In this document: positions 42,040 through 53,600 of the stretch, in pieces
Position numbering within the stretch: position 1 is the first letter of the stretch
Layout of the letters: each line of letters starts with the position of its first letter
Source of the DNA: Vanilla planifolia
Taxonomy: Eukaryota > Streptophyta > Magnoliopsida > Asparagales > Orchidaceae
Direction: 5' to 3'
Assembly (NCBI GenBank): GCA_023846275.1
Contig: CM043868.1
Coordinates: forward strand, 15,285,755-15,349,754
Length of the DNA stretch: 64,000 nucleotides
Notes under the pieces: generated by a model
What the model was told of the DNA's origin: nothing
The model's database searches: none
Seen by the model: the letters and a program-made list of their open reading frames with translations, nothing else
Made by a program: the position numbers and the translations under genes

Positions 42040-43850
42040 TTGCAAAAAGATGCTCTTGTTAATAACAAGATTAAATGCATATCATGAAAACATAATTTAA
42101 TTATGAAAATATTTCAAACATTTTTCATTTCTAAATATTAGTTTTTACAAATAATTAACATTTTGAGTGGAATAAGCATTTCTTTTTTCCATTTAAAGAA
42201 CAAAAATAATTTTTTTGGGATAACTAGTTCAAAATAAGATTAGAAAGAGCTTGGAAAAAAATTATATAAATAAAAAATATTAACAAAAACTACTTATTAA
42301 GATTTTAATATTTTAAACTTGAAAAAAAAATTTAAAATTAAATAAATCACATACATAACTTATATAACTAAGATTATATATGGTAGAATTATTGAATCAT
42401 GTTTGTTAGTAAAAATTAGGTTTAAAAAGTATTATTGTTAGGCCCCACTTGCCTATATTATATGTTACAACATAAAAAGGCATAAATATCAAGAAAAATA
42501 TTAGAATAAATAGTGAAATTGAGGATATTCTAAAATAATTAGATCTGAGTAGTAATAAGATAGTTTTCAAAACCATTTTCCAAACTAAGATAAAATCATA
42601 GTATCTTTAGTGAATAAATTTATAAGATAAAATTGTGTTATATAAGTATGATTATGACAATGTATGAGTATGATATAGTATAGTTAATGTATCACTATTA
42701 TGGGTCAGAATAGTCTGATATGTTAAGTAAGGAAGAGGTTGATTATATAATATAATTATAGAGTATAATAATAAAATTAAAATAGAGAATGAATTTTGTG
42801 AAGTATGAACATGCAGGATAAGAATAATATAAAATGACTAGACCATTATACTATGATGTTAAGCATAAGAATAAGTGATCAATACAATTAATATATTATT
42901 ATATAATAATTAACTTATAAGTATGATTAGTTGAAAAGGAAAAGTTAATTATGTTTGATGGCTTGAATAACTAATAGATAATTCATATAATATGATGACT
43001 ATTAATGTACATATATCATCATCTTTATACTAAACTTTTACATGTGTATCGTAAGGGTATCATGTAAGAAGTTAGATACATTGCACAATATGATGATGAC
43101 AACTGCATAAGTACAAGTTAAGGTGAACACCTAAGCTAACTAAGAATGTATCATATTTATGACTAGTGTATCGTATCATTAAGATTAGTGTGAATAAGTA
43201 GTACCATGAGAGACTTCATTTAGCATGCAATGTGAATCTGTGTATCGTATAAGTATGATCAATTTGAAGTAGCAATGTATGAGAAAACTCATTCATATGA
43301 TGTAAAATTAATGGCATGTCATACTAATATAATAATGATATCATAGGAGTATGATAATAAGAATTCATAAGAGGTTTAAGTAGTGTTAAGAATCATATGA
43401 TATGATTAAGATAGTCATACTTGTATAATTAATAAAAACTAAAAAGATCTTAAAACAAAAAAATACTAAGAAAACTAACATAAAGGTGTATTTAATCAAC
43501 AAGAGACCTTTTTGAATAAGATAATAAAAAGTGAGAATTCGTATGAATGGACCCAACTATTGAGACATTTGGAATTTTAAAAATGTGGAAAATTATAGGA
43601 ATAATTATAAAATAAAAGCTAGTCATGACTTAAAGAAGTTTTCTTGGGGATTTGAAATGTTAAGCACTCCACCATAATCAATAAAGGAAAGAGAAGAGTA
43701 AGTGAAGATGTTTTTAAGACATTTAAGAAGTTGTGCAAGAGACAATGACACACTTAAGAAAACAAAACTCTAAGCTATTGTAGTAATCAAGACTTTAAGC
43801 AAAGATCTAATATTTGATGAGACCACTACTCATATTTAAGATGATCTATT
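42040..43850. other. AT-rich repeat DNA between the inverted arms
   Basis: No gene. From 42640 to 43440 the words GTATGAT, TATCATAC and CATATGATATGAT recur densely at irregular spacing, as in the 17.5-19.6 kb and 22-24.2 kb repeats. I could not align it as a defined copy. Confidence 0.4.
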
Positions 43851-43899
43851 TGTGAGATGTTCTTGTCCAAACTCTCAAAAATAAATCTTCTTTTTGGAG

Positions 43900-44115
43900 T
43901 TATGACATATGTTCTGTAATTGCAATGATCTTACTTGATTACATGATTGCTACACACATGAGCATCCTATGTGTTGTGCTTCCCACGCACGTGCTAGCAA
44001 CTCTTCTTGCTACGTTGTGTCACTCGATGATTTTTGTCACTTTGTCTCCTCCTCTTGATTTTTTTCTCAATTATAAATTTATTGATAATTTAATAAACTT
44101 ATAATTGAGTTATTA
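43900..44115 (-). mobile_element. Fragment related to the Copia-type LTR, antisense
   Basis: On the minus strand 'AAAAAAATCAAGAGGAGGAGACAAAGTGACAAAAATCATCGAG..GACAC' parallels the 5' part of the LTRs at 676 and 3069 (ATCAAG, GAGACAAA, ATAAAAATCGATGATG, GCACG). Only a short piece aligns by eye, so this is probably a solo or truncated LTR. Confidence 0.45.
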
Positions 44116-44140
44116 ATCTTAAGAGATAAACAAGACTTAT

Positions 44141-44145
<5 letters not shown>

Positions 44146-44207
<62 letters not shown>
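44146..44207. repeat. (TA)31 microsatellite
   Basis: 62 bases of perfect AT/TA dinucleotide, 30 bases from the LTR-like fragment. Confidence 0.96.
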
Positions 44208-44210
<3 letters not shown>

Positions 44211-45300
44211 ATGTACTATATACTATAGACTAAAGACTTTGACTATTGATCAAATGATATATGAAATACCAATTAGAGATGTTTGTTTTATATAATTTAT
44301 AATAAAAAGTTGACTTAATGATTTAATACATAATTTATTTGAGCATTATGATATTATGTTCTTTTAGTAATATGTAAAAAATAATATTTATGATATGCTT
44401 GTCATTATTTATTATAAACCATATTTTTATGCTTTCTTATCATATGTTTTGATTAGTTATATACAAAATCTTTATCATGTCATATGTGCTAAAAGAAAAA
44501 GATATGATTACTAAATTATTGATATAATTAAATTGAAAATGATATGACAAAGAGATGCAATATAAAAAACATCAAAGATTTTTTTTCAAAATGAATTTTA
44601 TCACAAATAATTTTTTTAGAAGTAAGTGTTATTTATATAGAACAATATTTCTCTGAAAATAGGAATATTACCCATAAATAATAATTCTCCATAAGTGTTT
44701 CCAAGGACATGTCATTGGGCAATATGAAATAAATGTTGTGAATTCACGAAAGAATAAAAATGTTACAAAATTAATATGATTTATTAAAGAAAAAATTGAG
44801 TTTTAAATGAATCCAAAGAAAAATAAATATAATATATCTTTTATTGATTTATATCATTATTGATATAGATTATGCATATAATTATCTAATAATTACTTAT
44901 TTTATATTATGATATATACTTTTATCACTAATTCACTGTTGATTTGCTCATACCTATTTTGATTAAACACTTTTAAATTCAAGGAGATATCACATGAGAC
45001 TATTAATGAGAAATGAGATAGTTTATAATAATATGTTATAGAAGATGATCATTCATTAATAAAAGTGTTAGTATAAATTCTGTTTGTGTGAAAAAATATA
45101 TATGTGAAATTATTGTTATTGATTATATAGATGATTTTAAAAAGTAATATAAAAAACTTATATTTATATAAGTTGTTTTATATTATTTTTACAAAAGTTT
45201 TAAGTATTTTCTTTAAAAGAGTTTGTATTACTTCCATCCCTTAATTTTAAAAAGAAATTGAAAATATTTCAATAAAGAAAAGAGAAAAGAAAAATGATGT
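44208..45300. other. AT-rich intergenic DNA
   Basis: Extremely AT-rich with no open frame of interest. Nothing recognised. Confidence 0.5.
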
Positions 45301-45399
45301 CGAACACAAGATCAAGAAAGGCTGGTGATTAAAAGGGGGATGCCACAAATAAAGATAAGAATAAAATAAATTTCAATTGGAGGGGTGAGGTAATAAAGG

Positions 45400-45415
45400 A
45401 AATAGAGAAAAAATA

Positions 45416-45454
<39 letters not shown>

Positions 45455-46430
45455 GAAAAAGAGGAAGAGAAAACTATGATTGTTTATGGATGAACAAGGA
45501 AGAGAGTAAATGTTTTTAAAGGAAGGTGGAGCAAGAAAAGAAAGAAGGTTTGTGTCCTGCTACTATAACACATAAATGATAAGAATGAAGAACTACTACA
45601 ATAAAAAAAACTAAGATGAAAGCTACAGTTGTTGTTAGGAAAGCACAGTAAACAAAGGTAAGAAGAATTTAATTTCTTTTGATTATGTAATAAGTTTTAT
45701 ATGTAAATTAGAGTTTATCTAAGTTATTATACGCATTAAGAATGTTGTGGTAATGATTGGAGTGAGTTTAGATTGATTTGGAAAGGAAATAAAGTTGATT
45801 CAATGAGTTTCATTCTTATATGAAAAGAAAGCATATCATACGTTAAACCCAATATATGATACATTAAAGCTAAGTTCATTTTAGAAAGAAAGGCTTATAT
45901 AAAGTCCATTGAGATTGCCATATGATGTCTTAAACTTATTCTATTATAGGTTAGCCCAATGTACAATATGTTAACCTGGAAGGAAAATGTCATATAAGGG
46001 ACGTGCAGTTTATTACTGGTAAGTACAATAGGATAAACTATACGTACCTTTGAGTGAAGCATGCATACAATACGTTAAGTTAAGAAATAGTAAAGGATGA
46101 GAAAAGTATTATTGTTAATACATTTCATGCATAAGGCTCAATGTATAATATGTTAGGTTATAAAGGTTAAGGAGTGTATAGTTGGGATAGCCATAAGGTA
46201 GCTTTATCTGGAACATATTGTATGTGCATCATAACGTATGATATGTTATTAAGAAAAGTATAGAATGTGTAATTTTAGGTACAACATATATTTTGTTAAA
46301 CTACAACAAGAGAGAAAATAAAAAATAATATTTCGAGTTAAATAATCATAATATTTATGTATTACATATAATGAAAAAAGTCATTTAGTGATTCATGTGT
46401 ACATATGATATTGTACAAAATCGAGAAAAT
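45400..46430 (+). repeat. Right arm of the inverted repeat with TATGATAC-type motifs
   Basis: Collinear with the reverse complement of 39710-40800. It begins with a purine block holding a (GA)n microsatellite (45418-45451). It then has at least seven imperfect palindromic words of the form (A)ATGTAYRATATGTTA at 45832, 45851, 45958, 46068, 46139, 46230 and 46285. No coding frame. Confidence 0.6.
45418..45451. repeat. (GA)17 microsatellite
   Basis: Uninterrupted GA dinucleotide run within the purine-rich start of the right inverted arm. The opposite arm has only a looser CT/TC-rich counterpart near 40680-40770. Confidence 0.93.
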
Positions 46431-48640
46431 TTTTGAAAAAGGTTACTAATTCATGGTATATTTCATGTTTGGAATTTTTATATACTATTTATTATCAATT
46501 TACTTTGATATATGACATGATTATTCTAAGATTTATTGATATTCTATTAGCATGTGATTTTATTTTAATATGATATTTTATTTATATGTTTTAAATAGAA
46601 ATGAATGTACATACATGAGATTATGCATATAAAATAGAATTTGATTATAAACTTTAGAAATTGAATAAAACATTATTTTGATTTATAACATGATGTATGA
46701 AATAAATTTATAAATTGTAGAAAAAATTAGAACAATGAAATTAAATTTTTTCTACGACATCATTTTCTACTTATATGGATATTATTAAATAATTACTAGT
46801 TTTTTTGTATGAGGGTGTTAGATACAGGTCTAAGACCTTATCTTTATTTGATATTAATGTCATATTTGTGATATGATTTCATTAGATAATTAATAATATT
46901 TTATGTAGAGTAGCTAATATATTAATTTAGGATCTCACACCTTTATATAGATGATATAATATTTACTATTAATATTTTATATAAATATTAAAGTATTAGT
47001 CTTGGACCATATGCTTCTATATGTAGATGGATGAAGAATTAATTTGGGCTCTCATTCCTTAATATATGAAAATTAGTTATCATATTGTCTCTCATATGTT
47101 GATTTAACTTGATTCATCATACTATTATATTTTATTATTTTATTGATTTATTTATTAAGTTCTATAAAATTTTATTAATATTTATATCATAAATTATACT
47201 TCAACTATACGTAAAGATAAGTATTATGATAAGATAAATAATGAGTATACTCATAAGATGGTTTAGATAGAATATTTATATGATAATTATATATTATTTT
47301 AATTTATGATATTATGTTATATTTTGATGACAGTTTATAGTAATTATTGATACTTTGTATATTGTAGATTGATATGAGTTATTTATTGCATTCATTTCTA
47401 TATGTGAATCTTTTTTTTTTGATATTTAAATAATAATAATTTATATTTTAATTTTTATTGAAGTGATATATGAGATTTGGATATAGAGTTTTTATCTCAT
47501 CGTTAAGTTGCACTAAAATATGTTTTTAGATTTTATTTATTTATGTATAGTATTTCATTATTAATATATTATGTGATTAAGTTAAAGGGACTTGAGAGTA
47601 TCTCTAAACCTTATGGGTAGTCATGTCACTTAACAAATATGATCATATCATATCAATTCTACTCACCCATCTAAGTAAAGAATATTAATGGCAATAAGTC
47701 TTAGCCAAACCTCTAGATTATTCAAAAAATGAAAGTTGCCAAATCATATAAAATAAGTGACAACAAAGAGCAAGTTCTAATGCTGGTGGTATGATGTAAA
47801 AGCTTTGATATCTCATAATAAATGATAATTGAGGGATAATGTCATAGATAAAATCATAATATTTCTTATCATTTTATTTCACATCATATTATATTGTAAC
47901 CTTATATAATTAGATCTTATTTTCATTATTTTTTCTTCTATTTTTTTAGCATTTTTTGTAATCATACTCTAATACACATAGCAATTAATTTTATCATCTA
48001 AATATAATAATCTCATCCTCATTTCAAACAATATGTGATATTAATAAACATGTATTTATTATCAAAATATATACACAATCATATGATATCATATTATTAT
48101 GTTCAAATGAATACATTCTCATAAATAAATAATAATTCTTATTTACAACATAATTATTTTAATCTATTTATCTAATTTTTTAAGACGACTCTTTTTTTAT
48201 TTTCTCTTTTCATTTCACTTTTAAATAGTCAAAATGCACAATTTATCATAAAAAGTTCCCTTTTCTACTTAAAAAAATATTTTTAAATTCTTATTTGTTC
48301 AAGGTACTAAAAACTCTTTATTTTTTCTATATATAATAACATATACATATCATACATCCAAATCTAAGGTGATTCTTCTCTCATTCTCTCTTTTCATTTC
48401 ACTTTTACATAATCAAATTATGCACAATTCATCATAAAATGTTCATTTTTCTACTTGAAACATGTTCTCAAATTTTTATTTGTTCAAGATACTAAAAACT
48501 CTATTTTCTTTATAAATATCGACACAAATGTACCATAAGTCTAAATTAGTGTGTGATATGTCTACTCAAAGAGTTATACATTAGCCTCGACGTAAGATAC
48601 GCTCAAGCATAGTAGCTAATGATTGTTCATTACTTCTATT
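46431..48640. other. AT-rich repeat DNA, no gene
   Basis: No coding potential. 48180-48330 and 48360-48520 are a visible pair (CTCTTTTCATTTCACTTTTA.ATA.TCAAA..TGCACAATT(C/T)ATCATAAAA.GTTC), a tandem duplication with a period of about 175 bases. Palindromic-type words reappear at 48540-48610. Confidence 0.5.
48205..48510. repeat. Short tandem duplication (~175-bp period)
   Basis: Two collinear units, starting near 48207 and 48388. They share CTCTTTTCATTTCACTTTTA, TGCACAATT, ATCATAAAA and GTTCAAG(G/A)TACTAAAAACTCT. No function evident. Confidence 0.72.
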
Positions 48641-48649
48641 GCTTAAAAA

Positions 48650-49343
48650 TTAACTTATAAATTTCCAAGGAAAGCAAAGCTTGAGATAGAATAATGCTCT
48701 AAACCTGCACACATTCTGCTAGAAGAAAATAGAAAGCAAAACCCAAACTTTAAATTATACGAAGTTTTCTTAGCTTATCCAGTAGCCCTACATGGAGGAA
48801 AAAAGAAAACAGAAGCAATCTTCAAATAAACTTAATGCAAAGGCTCACCTAATTGAGTTTATTCACGATTGCAGCTTCAAAAACTTATTCAAAGATTTTC
48901 TAAAATGTCTGCTGCTGCAACAAGAAGGGACCTCACTGATTTCTTCTTCTCAAAGCTGCCAAAACAATTTTCTTCAAGTCTCTAAACACCCAAACAAGCA
49001 GGAAACGAAAGCTGTAGCAATTACTTCTTACAAAGTGAATTTTAGCTGAAGGTTCAACCTTGTTTAGCTTCCTAATGCATGCAGCTAAAAAGACATCTGC
49101 CTCAAGATTCTTATTCCTGCTTTGTACAACAACGCAGCACTGCTTTTTCCCTCCTTACTACCAGTTGCAACAATAAGAATAGCTGAAGATAAAGGAATTC
49201 TTCAAGCCCAAAGGATAAACTCAAGCAAGCCTCGCCTTACAGACTTCTTTATAGCTCATCCCTTGCTTTGCAGCCCAATCCCAAGGAACTCTGAGTGCTC
49301 TTGCACCCCTTAATTGATAGAATAGAAAAAAAAAAAAAAAAAA
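48650..49343 (+). other. Poly-A-ended segment of unknown origin, possible retroposed sequence
   Basis: About 670 bases of clearly higher GC than the surroundings end abruptly in 18 A (49326-49343). Twenty bases on there is a second A run (49363-49376). Two frames (48792-49049, 49122-49313) are open but resemble no family. The shape fits a reverse-transcribed RNA or SINE-like insertion. An antisense LTR fragment is the main alternative. Flanking target duplications were not identified. Confidence 0.4.
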
Positions 49344-49915
49344 TCAACAGCTGTTATATGTTAAAAAAAAAAAAAATCTCTTACTCTTTTTAGTTTTTCA
49401 AAATAATTCACAAAAATTTTAAATGACTTAAAAAAATTTTTAAATAACATACTAATGAATTTATAATGACAAGTACTTCCAAAGATATGCTTTTCAACAA
49501 TTTTGACATTTTGTAAGCAAGATGTATTATAAATTATATTTTAAAATTAATATTGTACTCAAAGCAAGTTTCAAAATATCAGCTTATTTAATCAAAAATT
49601 CACTATTATAATCGTAAGTACACAAGCACAATAATTTAAGATATTTTAATTATTTTTATATTTAATTTAAGATATATTAAGGATGAATAATTAATAAAAT
49701 AATTTTTATTGTAAACTGATAAAATTATATTTTTAAACATTTTAATAAAAAGTATTTTTTGATATTATTTTGTTAAAAATAAAATTATTTGTTATTTTTT
49801 ACATTTAAAAAAGTTTTGAGTAAATGTTTGACTAATAGTTTGAAAAATACTTTTAATAAAAAATTGAATCTGAAAACGACATAATGACCGAGTATTAATA
49901 AAAATACCAAAGAAA
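49344..49915. other. AT-rich intergenic DNA
   Basis: Extremely AT-rich, no feature beyond the second poly-A run. Confidence 0.5.
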
Positions 49916-50608
49916 CGCACCTCCAACACTAGCTTAAGTCAGAGCTGTACGACCGAGATCACCTGTCCGGCGTAGTACAGCGTGACTGCTGAAAGTCACC
50001 ATAAAACTCAGGGATTCGGTAAGTTCATTACACTCCATTAAATGTGCCAGTCATACGGTGGCGACGTGTCCATCTTGTCTCCTCTACGAATAATCTCTTT
50101 TCAGCAAATGGCAAATGATGATCTTCCCCCACTACAATCTTATGTGTTACAAGAAGTTGAATGATTATTGCTCCTAAGCTTAGCTCCCTTTGGAAACTTC
50201 AAAATCCTTTTTCCGTTTTGAGATCTATGAATTTTGAAGTCTGGTTCTATTGGAGGGTTTAGTTTTGTGCTGCTGTAATTTTCTCTTGCAACCCTTTTTC
50301 CATTCAATTAATTAAAGTTGTTTTAATTTTTAATGTATATTATCGAACTTTGTAGATATACTTGTGTTTGGAACTTACCATGGAACAATTTTCGCCGCTC
50401 CTCCCTAAACCTACTTTCTTTCCTTTATTTCCTTTCTTTCTTATGTTATTTGCATGGTGAAGTATTATTTGTCATCTTATTTTATCACGCATCTTTATTT
50501 TTATCTGTTGTGTGCTAGAAACTTGGTTAGAGGGCTGCTCGGGGCCAGTGACTGATGGAAGAAATTGTTTTTCATGTGTTAATCAGTTTATAGGAACATT
50601 AGAGGGTC
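49916..50608 (+). promoter_or_regulatory. Promoter and leader of the dnaJ 10-like gene
   Basis: Composition becomes balanced at 49916. ACGTGTC at 50064-50070 (within GCGACGTGTCC) is an ABRE/G-box-type core common in stress-responsive plant promoters. An acceptor-like GTTTATAG|G at 50593 just before the start codon suggests a 5' untranslated intron. The transcription start is not resolved. An open frame at 50333-50518 is not supported. Confidence 0.5.
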
Positions 50609-53600
50609 ATGGTGAAGGATACAGAGTTTTATGATGTCTTGGGGTTGAACATTGATGCATCCGCTGCAGAGATAAAGAGAGCCTATTACCTCAAGGTGAT
50701 GATTTATTGTTTAGTATTATGCTTAATTCTAATTTTGTTCTATTGCATGCTATTGGCCTGTTGTCATGTCTGATAGGGAAGTGAATTGGGTTTTATAAAA
50801 TTTTATATTGATTTATTACTTGTTTGAGATACAATATTCAATTTAAAGCAATTAACAAGATATGAGCACGATAAGAAAAGCACATTAGATTTTTAGGTGG
50901 GTTAGTATCAACTATTGCGATACATCCACCCTAAAGCACCTGCTTTAACACTACCATACTAGACATTCTTTTACTCAAAAGAAGTAGGTAGAGAAGCTCT
51001 TTACAATTCCTTCCAATGCAAGACCATGGAGTAAACATTCATAATACACTTTTACAACACTAAGCCAAGAAATAGGTTCTCACAATTCTCTCACTAATGC
51101 TAGGGTCTAGATTGGACACTCTAAAAATGCTTACCAATATAATGTAATGGTGCAAAGCAGCTCCTTTTACTAACAAGTCTTGAATAAGGCTCTTCTTTGT
51201 CCACAAACCAGTCAAAGGGGATCATTTAATACTATATATTACGAATAAAAATATATCTAATCTCATATATGATAGATATATGATAGATACATAAAGGGAT
51301 TGAGAAGGGATGTTATCAAGACAAATCAAGAGCTACTACGTGTGTTGATAAATGCAATTGAAGCTTGAAAAACACCTTCAAACATATACTTGGGCCTCTT
51401 CAATGATCTTGTAATGAAAGCATTCCAAGGAACTTCACACATATGAGAATATGACTATGGAGATGAATGAGGTGTGTAATCTCTCTAAGAGTGCCAAAGG
51501 TGGTGTTTATATAGGCAATACACTCCTCATCCAAGCATATATATGACTGTTTAGAATAAATTCATTGAAATTTCTAATTTTTTTGTTATTCGTCAAATTG
51601 ATTGTTATGACTGGTTAGTGGTCAATGTATTGTACATTCAGATGACACACTATGCATCATGACTCAATGTATTGTATGCTGGTATGATGCATTGTACATT
51701 GAGGTTTAACATTTCATATGCATACCTCGAGGAATTGTTGTATCAAGTGTAAGAGACATACTATAATTGTGTCACCCTTATATTTTACATGATGTCCATG
51801 TATCATACATTGGATCTTACAAACCTTATATTAATAGACAATTGATTTAGTTCTTTGTTAGTGATTTTCAAAAGTATTCAAATATTTAAATATAATTCCA
51901 AAAATATGGAAACTTACACATTTGTAAATGTTGCAAAAGAAAAATTTTCATTTTAACCAATTTCATTTGATTCTAGTTTGTAGATTTTTAAGGTCAAAAG
52001 AGGTCACTAAAGGCATTTGTAACTTAAGGGTCCAAATGAGTCATCCCTTATCCAAAGCAAGTGAAGCTTGGACCATGACAAAATAAAGATATTTAAAATG
52101 TGTTAGTTATGCTGATATTGAGTTAAACTATATAAAAGAGTGATGATCAAGTTCTATGCTATATGTTGCATATTTAAACACATATATATGGAATCTATCA
52201 ATTTAAGTTGGTGAATTGATATTCAATAAAATCTTGAATTATAGCATGAAAATGTTCTTAATTCTCATGGTATCCAAAAGTCTACATCGTGGATGAGGAT
52301 AATTTTCATATATGTTATATCTATGGTGCTAATTAATAACCTCAAATGCTAAATTTAATTTCAAATCTACTCAAATTTGGATCATAATCATATTTTTATA
52401 TTCATAAAAGGCTTTTAACTTAATTTTGTAAGTTTCATATTGAATGCCCTTTGATTGTACAAGTTGACCATTTTCCTTGGTTTGAAGCATTGCTTTAAAT
52501 ATCTTAAGGCAAATTGGGGGTTGGGTTTATGTCTCAAATGATCTATCTATTGGTTCAAGACTTGAAACTAATCATATGATTTATATAAAACTTATCCTGT
52601 TTAGCTCAACATGAATCATTACTATATGAATTTCACTTGCATGATATGCAATTGAATGATTATGGTGAAATGCATGTTTAAGTTTTTGAATATTAAAAGA
52701 GAGAGTACCATAATATTTACATAATTCTTAAAAGATAAAACATGAACTAAATCTTGAGTTATTGTAGTTCTTGGAGTACCTCGTTTATTCTTCATCATCC
52801 TTGAGCCATTTGATGATCTTTATGGTCTTTATCCAAGCACTAAAGTGCTCTAAGCCTTGCTCACTTTCAATGTGATATATCTAGATAAATTACCTAAAAA
52901 GCATACTAGGCAAGGATACTAAATTATAGTAAAGATGTATTTACAAAGTTTGTTATCATCAAAATTAAATATGATCATCAAGTTAATGGAATTAAACACA
53001 TAAATGTGAAGTATAGTTGGTTTATATACTATTTTATTTTATGATTAATTAAAATATTTAAAATAGCATTAAGATTAGAGAAAAACTTACAAGTTAACCA
53101 AGTCATGTGTGAATAATCATTATTTTGTTGTGTTTACACATCAGAGAAGGTGGGACCAATTTCTTAAATTGAGATTATTATTTTATCAAACTTTCTTAAA
53201 AATGCAAAGGAAAGCAGAACTTTGTTCTTTGCAATATAATAATTTTTTTAAAAGCATGATTAATTGCATAGAACAATCAATGTTGCTAAAGAAGAGAACG
53301 AATTCTTATTTATCATTATGATTGTATGCTTAATATGAGGGTTCTTTTTTTTTTTTGGTTGGTACATTAATGTATGCTCATTGTCCTAAACTTTAAGGTA
53401 GTTTTTTGTCCCTTAACTTATTTTTTGCCTCTTAACTTATTTTTTGCCTATCCATTGTGGAATTCGTTAAACCAGGCAGTGTTCAATGGTTTTGTTGGAT
53501 TTAATTATTACTTATTAAGAAGTCGAGACTTGGGTTGTTATTTTCTTTTGCCTTGAAGGCCTGCAAAATAATCTTATCTTCCAACTTATGGATCATAAAA

